From positions 1 through 51,509 of the forward strand of contig CAMWVS010000018.1 of assembly GCA_947177775.1 (NCBI GenBank): DNA of 51,509 bases, in the 5' to 3' direction. How positions within the stretch are numbered: the first letter of the stretch is position 1; each line of letters begins with the position of its first letter. Shown one piece after another: positions 45,253 to 51,509 of this stretch. Source of the DNA: an uncultured Prevotella sp. (GTDB lineage Bacteria > Bacteroidota > Bacteroidia > Bacteroidales > Bacteroidaceae). The position numbers and the translations under genes were made by a program. The notes below the pieces were generated by a model that was given only the letters and a program-made list of their open reading frames with translations, searched no databases and had not been told where the DNA came from.

Positions 45253-46596
45253 TCAGAAAAGGAAGGGACGCGCCAGCCAGTAGACACCCAATACGGCCAG
45301 ATAGCCGACAAAGGCAATCCACGTTATACGCTTCATATACCACCCGAAGGTTATTTTCTCCAGACCCATCACCACTACGCCTGCGGCAGAACCGATGATG
45401 AGCATCGAACCGCCGACGCCGGCGCAGTAGGCCAGCAGCTGCCAGAAGATTCCGTCGACAGCCATATCGCCTGTGGGAGCCACGGGATACATGCCCATAC
45501 ATCCGGCCACGAGAGGAACGTTGTCGACGATGCTCGACAGGACGCCAATGATGCCGGTGACCATATAGTGGTTGCCGTCGAAAGCGACATTGAGTCCCTC
45601 GCCCAGCATGGTCAGCACACCGATTGTCTCAAGACAGGCCACGGCCATGAGGATTCCGAGGAAGAAAAGAATCGTTCCCATGTCGATGCGGGTGAGCATC
45701 TTGGTGATGCGCTTCTGCGTTCCGTCCTCATCCTCCTCACCCTGTGAGCGGTAGAACAGTTCTGTCACGGTCCAGAGCACACCCAGCACGAGCAGGATTC
45801 CGACGAACGGAGGCAGGTGGGTGATTGACTTGAAGATTGGCACGAAGATCAGACCGCCCACACCGAGAATGAAGACCGTCTTGCGCTGTGATGCCGTGAG
45901 GCTCTCGCCGCCCCCTTCTTCGACTGCGGCATTGTCGGCGGTAACGAAGCTGCCCTTCAGCGACAGCGACAGTATGTAGGCGGGAATGACCATCGAGACA
46001 ACAGAGGGTATGGTGATTTCGGTTATCACGCCCAGCGCCGTTATCAGTCCCTTGTTCCAGAGCATGATTGTCGTAACGTCGCCGATGGGCGAGAAAGCGC
46101 CTCCGGAGTTGGCCGCGATGACCACGAGCGAGGCGTATATGAGACGGTCGGTACGGTCGGCCACCAGCTTGCGCAATATCATGATCATGACGATACTCGT
46201 TGTCAGATTGTCGAGAATGGCCGACAGTATGAACGTCAGCACGGCGATGCGCCACAGCAGAGCCTTCTTGCTCTGGGTCTTGAGAAGGTCGCGAACGAAA
46301 TTGAAACCGCCGTTCTGGTCGACAACCTCGACAATGGTCATGGCGCCCATGAGGAAGAACAGCGTGGTGGCCGTGCTGCCGAGGTGTTTCTCCATAACCT
46401 CACTTACGGCCAAAGCGGCATGGTCGCCCACGGCACCAGAGATATAACTGCCGGGATCCAGCATGAAAAGTGTCCAGCAGAACACGAACATCAGCAGGGC
46501 TATGGCCGCCTTGTTGATTTTTGTCAGGCTCTCGATGGCTATACAGAAATAGCCAAGCACGAAAACGATGACAATTCCAAGAGTTAATGTTGTCAT
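45253..46596 (-). CDS. nhaD: Na+/H+ antiporter NhaD
   Basis: This is a 447-residue inner-membrane antiporter of the IT superfamily with about twelve helices. Family segments include LDNLTTSIVM (about 128-137), the acidic GGAFSPIGDVTTIMLW (about 165-180), and the second-half VDNVPLVAG and GVGGSML. It exports sodium for protons and helps with salt and alkaline stress. It is read opposite to its neighbours, with its own promoter (46647-46677) and a shared terminator. Confidence 0.94.
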   Translation of the reverse strand: MTTLTLGIVIVFVLGYFCIAIESLTKINKAAIALLMFVFCWTLFMLDPGSYISGAVGDHAALAVSEVMEKHLGSTATTLFFLMGAMTIVEVVDQNGGFNFVRDLLKTQSKKALLWRIAVLTFILSAILDNLTTSIVMIMILRKLVADRTDRLIYASLVVIAANSGGAFSPIGDVTTIMLWNKGLITALGVITEITIPSVVSMVIPAYILSLSLKGSFVTADNAAVEEGGGESLTASQRKTVFILGVGGLIFVPIFKSITHLPPFVGILLVLGVLWTVTELFYRSQGEEDEDGTQKRITKMLTRIDMGTILFFLGILMAVACLETIGVLTMLGEGLNVAFDGNHYMVTGIIGVLSSIVDNVPLVAGCMGMYPVAPTGDMAVDGIFWQLLAYCAGVGGSMLIIGSAAGVVVMGLEKITFGWYMKRITWIAFVGYLAVLGVYWLARPFLF

Positions 46597-47249
46597 TTTG
46601 TTTTAGATTTGATTATTTGTTTTTTAAGTTTGTTTTTTTTATGTTGCAAAGGTAATAATAAAATCTGTACGCGCAAGTCCAATCCCGACTTAATGTTACG
46701 TAATCGTTTTCTACATGCGCCGGATGAAGCGATGACAGACATTTATATATGGGTATTCCGATGTTTGGAGTGATACATCAGTAGGCTCCTCCACGGGGTG
46801 CTTCATATATTTATCGGGTGGGCACGCATCACTCCAAATGCCGGATGAGCCTTTATATATAATGTAAGTGCAAAAGCGCAAAAGACCCTGCGCTTACATT
46901 AAACACGACTCACGCCCAAACCACATTCTCCATAAAAAACCTCTGAACGTCAGACATATACACCACAAAATCACAATAACCAGAAGACAGCTGCATCGCA
47001 AAAGAATGAAAGTGCCGGAATTCAGAATTTACATGACATCGGCGCTGGTCATAAGGCCCTTGCGACGATGCCGGGAGGACTCCACAGGGATGAAAAAAGC
47101 CTCTCCGGAACAGTCACCGGAGGGATGGACGGGCGGAAACAAAACTTTTAGCTTAAAAATCAAATAATCATGCTCGGAATTCATAAGAAAATACTATCTT
47201 TGCAAATGTAATTTCTGAATACAAATACACTGCTAACAAAACAAATCAA
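46597..47249. other. Divergent promoter region of nhaD and rhaB
   Basis: Leftward, CTTG (46674-46677), 19 bases, TACCTTTG (46647-46654) serves nhaD. Rightward, TATCTTTG (47195-47202) is the likely -7 element of rhaB, 47 bases before its ATG, with no clear -33; a weak -33 is common for activator-dependent promoters. An imperfect inverted repeat with arms of about 30 bases (about 46746-46776 and 46829-46860, core TTTGGAGTGAT) and a CTCCGG/CCGGAG hairpin near 47101-47121 lie between. The open frame 46868-47167 does not resemble a protein. Confidence 0.55.
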
Positions 47250-48734
47250 ATGGAAAATAACAAGAAATACTTCTTCGCCGTGGATCTCGGCGCAACAAGC
47301 GGACGCACGATTATCGGCACGCTCAACGACGGACGCTTCTCACTGGAGGAACTCACCCGTTTCGACAACAACCTCATCGAGACCGGCGGACATTTCTATT
47401 GGGACATCTACGCATTATATAATGAGATAATAAAAGGTCTGAAGCTCGCCGCGCAGCGTCAGCTCCCCATCTGCTCCATCGGTATTGACACATGGGGCGT
47501 CGACTTCGTCTGCGTAGGCAAGGACGGCGCGCTGTTGCGCAATCCGCTGGCCTACCGCGATCCCCACACGTTCGGCATGATGGAGGAATATTTCGATAAG
47601 GCCGTTGACAAGAAGACCGTCTACGACACCACCGGAATCCAGTTCATGAACTTCAATTCGCTCTTCCAGCTCTACGCCATGCGCCGCGCCGGAAATACGG
47701 CATTGGAGAACGCAGAGAAGATTCTCTTTGTGCCCGACGCGCTGAGCTATATGCTGACAGGCAAGATGGTCTGCGAATATACCATCGCCTCAACAAGCCA
47801 GATGCTCGACCCGAAGACAAAGCAGCTTGACGAGCGTCTTCTGGAGAGCGTAGGACTGAGCCGCGACAACTTCGGCAAGATGGTCAATCCGGCCGTCGAA
47901 ATCGGCACGTTGACGGAAGAGGTTCAGAAGATGACCGGACTGGGCGCCGTGCCGGTGATTGCCGTTGCCGGCCACGACACTGGCAGCGCCGTCGCAGCCG
48001 TGCCGGCCAAGAACGAGAAGTTCGCCTACTTGAGCAGCGGAACGTGGAGTCTGATGGGCATCGAGACCAAGGACGCTATCATCAACGAGCTGAGCTACGA
48101 ACGCAACTTCACCAACGAAGGCGGAATCGAAGGAACAACACGCTTCCTGAAGAACATCTGCGGCATGTGGCTCTATGAACGTTGCCGCAAGGAGTGGACC
48201 GACGCGCCGAAATCGCACACCGAGCTGCAGGCCGAAGCCATGAAGCAGCCCGCCTTCCAGAGCATCATCAATCCGGACGACACTATGTTCGCCAATCCGG
48301 CGTCGATGGTCGATGCCATACAGGCCTACTGCCGCGAGACCGGTCAGCACGTGCCGGAAGGATATGCCGAGATATGCCGCTGCATCTTCGATTCGCTCGC
48401 CCTGCGCTACCGCCAGGTGTTCGGATATCTGAAGGAAATGGCGTCATTCCCGATTGACGTGCTCCACATAATCGGCGGAGGCTCGCTCAACAACTATCTC
48501 AATCAGTTCACGGCCGACGCTCTCGGCGTTGAGGTGCTCGCCGGACCGCAGGAAGGAACGGCCATCGGAAACATCATGCTTCAGGCAAAAGCCGCCGGCG
48601 ACGTCAGCGACATCTGGGAAATGCGCCGCATAATCGCCGACAGCCTCGAACTGAAACGATTCGAACCCAAGGACAAGGAAACATGGGACAAGGCCTACAA
48701 GCGCTTCCTCGAAATCGTGGAGAAGAAAAAATGA
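47250..48734 (+). CDS. rhaB: L-rhamnulokinase
   Basis: The 494-residue FGGY-family kinase phosphorylates L-rhamnulose to rhamnulose 1-phosphate. The N-terminus FAVDLGATSGRTIIGT is the phosphate-binding segment. IDTWGVDFVCVG gives the catalytic Asp region, AVAGHDTGSAVAAVP is the second-domain phosphate motif, and HIIGGGSLNNYLNQFTADA the adenosine motif. It leads the rhaB-rhaA-rhaT set and has a promoter with a poor -33, fitting activator control by rhamnose. Tandem repeats follow its stop codon. Confidence 0.95.
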   Translation: MENNKKYFFAVDLGATSGRTIIGTLNDGRFSLEELTRFDNNLIETGGHFYWDIYALYNEIIKGLKLAAQRQLPICSIGIDTWGVDFVCVGKDGALLRNPLAYRDPHTFGMMEEYFDKAVDKKTVYDTTGIQFMNFNSLFQLYAMRRAGNTALENAEKILFVPDALSYMLTGKMVCEYTIASTSQMLDPKTKQLDERLLESVGLSRDNFGKMVNPAVEIGTLTEEVQKMTGLGAVPVIAVAGHDTGSAVAAVPAKNEKFAYLSSGTWSLMGIETKDAIINELSYERNFTNEGGIEGTTRFLKNICGMWLYERCRKEWTDAPKSHTELQAEAMKQPAFQSIINPDDTMFANPASMVDAIQAYCRETGQHVPEGYAEICRCIFDSLALRYRQVFGYLKEMASFPIDVLHIIGGGSLNNYLNQFTADALGVEVLAGPQEGTAIGNIMLQAKAAGDVSDIWEMRRIIADSLELKRFEPKDKETWDKAYKRFLEIVEKKK

Positions 48735-48816
48735 AGAGTGAAAAGTGAAGAATGAATAGTGAAGAGTGAAAAGTGAAGAATGAATAGTGAAGAGTGAAAA
48801 GCGAAGAATGAAGAAT
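48733..48816 (+). repeat. 28-bp tandem repeat after rhaB
   Basis: The unit TGAAGAGTGAAAAGTGAAGA plus ATGAATAG is present at 48733-48760 and 48761-48788, with a diverged third copy from 48789. It overlaps the rhaB stop codon and fills half the gap to rhaA. The rest (48817-48920) is CCATTCC-type low complexity. Confidence 0.85.
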
Positions 48817-48920
48817 CAAATACCCCATTCCTCCCATCATTCCCATAAGATTCCATAATTCCCATCCCTCCCGTAAAAAAGAATTAATCAACAAACTAAC
48901 AATAAAAACCTAAAAACAAA

Positions 48921-50177
48921 ATGAAAGAAGAATTGATAAAAAAGGCATACGAAGTGGCCAAAGAGCGCTACGCTGCCATCGGAGTTGACACAGAGAAAGT
49001 GTTGGAACAGATGCAGAACTTCCATCTCAGCATGCACTGCTGGCAGGCTGACGACGTGGCCGGCTTCGAGAACCAGGGCGGCTCACTGACCGGTGGTATC
49101 CAGGTCAACGGAAACTACCCCGGCAAGGCACGCAATATTGACGAACTGCGCGCAGACATCCTCTACGCAAAGTCACTCATCCCTGGAACCCACCGTCTGA
49201 ACCTCCACGAAATCTACGGTGACTTCGGCGGAAAATACGTTGACCGCGACCAGTGCGACGTCACACACTTCCAGAGCTGGATTGACTGGGGTAAGGCAAA
49301 CAACACCCTGCTCGACTTCAACTCTACATCGTTCTCCCACCCGAAGAGCGGCGACCTTAGCCTCGCTAACCCCGACAAGGGCATCCGCGACTTCTGGATT
49401 GAGCACTCAAAGCGCTGCCGCGCCATCTCCGAGGCCATCGGTAAGGCTCAGGGCGACCCCTGTATCATGAACACATGGGTGCATGACGGAAGCAAGGACC
49501 TCACCGTCAACCGTCTGATGTACCGCGAACTGCTGAAGGATTCTCTCGACCAGATTTTCGCTCAGAAGTATGACAACATGAAGGACTGCGTTGAGTCCAA
49601 GGTGTTCGGCATCGGTCTGGAGAGCTACACCGTCGGTTCAAACGACTTCTATACATCTTACGCAGCAAAGAACAACATGATGATTACCCTCGACACCGGT
49701 CACTTCCACCCGACGGAGAGCGTTGCCGACAAAGTTTCAGCCATGCTGCTCTTCGTGCCCGAGCTGATGCTCCACGTTTCCCGTCCGGTTCGTTGGGACT
49801 CTGACCACGTGACTATCATGGACGACCCGACACAGGATCTGTTCAGCGAAATCGTTCGCGCCGGCGCTCTCGACCGCGTTCACTACGGTCTCGACTACTT
49901 CGACGGAACGCTCAACCGCATCGGTGCTTACGTCATCGGTAGCCGCGCCGCTCAGAAGTGCATGCTCCGCGCCCTGCTCGAGCCGCTGGCAACACTGCGT
50001 CAGTATGAACTGGACGACAAGAGATTCCAGCGTCTGGCTCTGCTCGAAGAGTGCAAGAACCTGCCTTGGAACGCCGTTTACGACGAATTCTGCGTCCGCA
50101 ACAACGTGCCCGTAGGCGAAGAGTTCATCGCTGCCGTTGAAAAATACGAAGCTGACGTAACTTCAAAGAGAGCATAA
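48921..50177 (+). CDS. rhaA: L-rhamnose isomerase
   Basis: The 418-residue enzyme interconverts L-rhamnose and L-rhamnulose, using Mn or another divalent metal in a TIM barrel. Family segments are easy to see: SMHCWQADDVAGFEN near residue 33, GGIQVNGNYPGKARN, then metal-ligand regions GLESYTVGSNDF, LDTGHFHPTESV and VRWDSDHV. Length is that of the E. coli enzyme. It lies between rhaB and rhaT in the same direction. Confidence 0.97.
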   Translation: MKEELIKKAYEVAKERYAAIGVDTEKVLEQMQNFHLSMHCWQADDVAGFENQGGSLTGGIQVNGNYPGKARNIDELRADILYAKSLIPGTHRLNLHEIYGDFGGKYVDRDQCDVTHFQSWIDWGKANNTLLDFNSTSFSHPKSGDLSLANPDKGIRDFWIEHSKRCRAISEAIGKAQGDPCIMNTWVHDGSKDLTVNRLMYRELLKDSLDQIFAQKYDNMKDCVESKVFGIGLESYTVGSNDFYTSYAAKNNMMITLDTGHFHPTESVADKVSAMLLFVPELMLHVSRPVRWDSDHVTIMDDPTQDLFSEIVRAGALDRVHYGLDYFDGTLNRIGAYVIGSRAAQKCMLRALLEPLATLRQYELDDKRFQRLALLEECKNLPWNAVYDEFCVRNNVPVGEEFIAAVEKYEADVTSKRA

Positions 50178-50190
50178 TAATTATTAATCA

Positions 50191-50288
50191 AGAGTGAAGA
50201 TTAAAGAGTGACGAATTTGCAGCCGCACAGACCACTGTCTATAAACACAACAGCGGCAGCAAATTCCTCACTCTTCATTCTTCACTCT
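50191..50288 (+). repeat. Inverted repeat of GAGTGAAGA type between rhaA and rhaT
   Basis: Arms of about 36 bases (50191-50226 and 50253-50288) pair with a few mismatches around a 26-base loop. They include GAATTTGCAGCCGC and the GAGTGAAGA word also present after rhaB and rhaT. Confidence 0.8.
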
Positions 50289-50304
50289 TCATTTTTATAG
50301 CATA

Positions 50305-51339
50305 ATGGAAATAATCATCGGATTACTTATAATCGCCATCGGCGCTTTCTGCCAGTCAAGCTGCTACGTGCCAATCAACAAAATCAAGGATTGGTCGTGG
50401 GAAAGCTACTGGATTGTTCAGGGCGTCTTCGCTTGGCTCCTCCTGCCGCTGCTCGGCGCCATGCTGGCCGTGCCGGAAGGCTACAGTCTGTGCGGACTGT
50501 TCTCAATGACAAACTCGTTCAACCTTTGGATGACCATCCTCTTCGGCGTCCTGTGGGGTGTCGGCGGACTCACGTTCGGCCTGTCTATGCGCTACCTCGG
50601 CGTTGCCCTTGGCCAGTCGATTGCCCTCGGAACATGCGCCGGACTTGGAACAATCATGGGCCCCGTGCTGCTCAACATCTTCTTCCCTGAGCTCAACGCC
50701 CTTGAGTCGCTGACATTCGCCGTTATCCTCGGCGTTGTCGTTACGCTCGTCGGCATCGCCATCATCGGTGTGGCCGGCTCGATGAAGGCCGCTTCGCTGT
50801 CTGAGGAAGAGAAGAAAGCCGCCGTCAAGGACTTCAACTTCCCGAAAGGTCTGGCCATTGCCCTGCTCGCAGGCTTCATGAGCGGCTGCTTCAACGTCGG
50901 TCTGGAGTTCGGAAAGGATATCAACTTCGGCGACCTCACGCCCGATATGTATAAGACGCTGCCCGCAACATTCCTCGTTACGCTCGGCGGATTCGTCACC
51001 AACGCCATCTACTGCTTCTATCAGAACAGCAAGAACGGCACGTGGGGTGACTATAAGAAGGGCAATGTATGGCTGAACAACGTGGTGTTCTGCGCTTTGG
51101 CCGGCGGTCTGTGGTACAGCCAGTTCTTCGGTCTGTCGCTCGGCAAGGGCTTCCTCACCGAGTCACCGACGCTGATGACGCTCTCGTTCTGCATCCTCAT
51201 GGCGCTCAACGTGGTGTTCTCAAACGTCTGGGGAATCATCCTCAAGGAATGGAAAGGTTGCTCGCAAAAGACCATCGCCGTGCTCATAACCGGCATTATC
51301 GTCCTGATAATATCCTCATTCCTGCCGCAACTCGTTTAA
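50305..51339 (+). CDS. rhaT: L-rhamnose/H+ symporter (RhaT family)
   Basis: The 344-residue permease has about ten membrane helices and the RhaT/DMT-type pattern: an early FCQSSCYVPINKIKDWSWE segment, then FGLSMRYLGVALGQSIALG and AGFMSGCFNVGLEFGK. It imports L-rhamnose with a proton. Together with the two upstream genes it covers uptake, isomerisation and phosphorylation. The aldolase and lactaldehyde reductase would be expected beyond the right edge. Confidence 0.93.
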   Translation: MEIIIGLLIIAIGAFCQSSCYVPINKIKDWSWESYWIVQGVFAWLLLPLLGAMLAVPEGYSLCGLFSMTNSFNLWMTILFGVLWGVGGLTFGLSMRYLGVALGQSIALGTCAGLGTIMGPVLLNIFFPELNALESLTFAVILGVVVTLVGIAIIGVAGSMKAASLSEEEKKAAVKDFNFPKGLAIALLAGFMSGCFNVGLEFGKDINFGDLTPDMYKTLPATFLVTLGGFVTNAIYCFYQNSKNGTWGDYKKGNVWLNNVVFCALAGGLWYSQFFGLSLGKGFLTESPTLMTLSFCILMALNVVFSNVWGIILKEWKGCSQKTIAVLITGIIVLIISSFLPQLV

Positions 51340-51379
51340 TTTTTAAGGTAAGAGGCTTTTTATAAAATAAGAGTGAAGA

Positions 51380-51506
51380 GGCTTTTATAAAGTAAGAGTG
51401 AAGAGTATAGAGTGAAGAGGTATGATTACCAACATAAAGGCCTTGGGCTTGCACGGTAATCATACCTCTTCACTCTATACTCTTCACTCTTACTTTATAA
51501 AGGCCT
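51380..51506 (+). repeat. Large near-perfect inverted repeat after rhaT
   Basis: Arms of about 51 bases (51380-51430 and 51455-51505) pair almost perfectly around a 24-base loop. They contain AAGAGTGAAGAGT and GGTATGATTACC. A shortened direct copy of the left arm precedes it (51350-51379). It would form a very long hairpin and may end the rha transcript. Confidence 0.85.
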
Positions 51507-51509
51507 TTA

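Noticed and set aside
46868..47167. 99-codon open frame between nhaD and rhaB
   Set aside because: No domain, no promoter, and it overlaps intergenic hairpins.
1..51509. CRISPR arrays, tRNA or rRNA genes, insertion sequences
   Set aside because: The tandem arrays have no spacers, and no cloverleaf, rRNA or transposase sequence was recognised on either strand.

Overview
The window looks like a chromosome segment of a Bacteroidales bacterium, most likely Prevotella-like. The evidence is Bacteroidota-type promoters (TTTG, about 19-20 bases, then TAnnTTTG) upstream of many genes, a GT117/DUF2723 membrane protein, an EpsC-type serine acetyltransferase, and the gene order rhamnulokinase - rhamnose isomerase - rhamnose permease known from Bacteroides. 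Genus is inference; there is no rRNA or tRNA gene here to settle it.

Layout. 633-8409 is a leftward housekeeping block: small DedA-like and polytopic membrane proteins, purD, a DPP-IV type S9 peptidase, an rRNA methyltransferase with a long RG/RD-rich tail, and cysE. 8590-20207 is an AT-rich island, all leftward, reading as a defence island: a fused nuclease-adenine methyltransferase, an HsdS specificity subunit, a TIR protein, a DGQHR-coiled coil-deoxyribosyltransferase-like fusion, a GHKL ATPase, a Schlafen AlbA_2 protein, an XRE regulator split by an amber codon, and an FRG-domain protein. No HsdR translocase is present. 20208-21813 has no convincing gene but holds GC-rich repeats and a 22-bp tandem array in the leader of the next gene.

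21814-35763 is core again: a PiT-PhoU phosphate transporter, CE7 esterase, Fur-family regulator, polysaccharide deacetylase with GT117/DUF2723, mnmA, an SPFH / ribbon-helix-helix / DUF1648 trio, rsgA and frr. 35764-37341 is a repeat-rich gap with a relic of a winged-helix gene. 37342-38307 is cysK. 38486-44997 is an operon of two paralogous periplasmic-sensor histidine kinases and an AraC-type regulator; the first kinase has Tyr in place of the phospho-acceptor His and a degenerate ATP lid. nhaD (leftward) separates it from the L-rhamnose genes rhaB-rhaA-rhaT (47250-51339).

The most notable features are the five-gene restriction-like cassette (12197-20207) carrying two predicted nucleotide-hydrolase domains, the pseudokinase/kinase pair, and at least four families of intergenic palindromic or tandem repeats, several present in more than one copy. 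Functions are read from motifs by eye; no database search was run.
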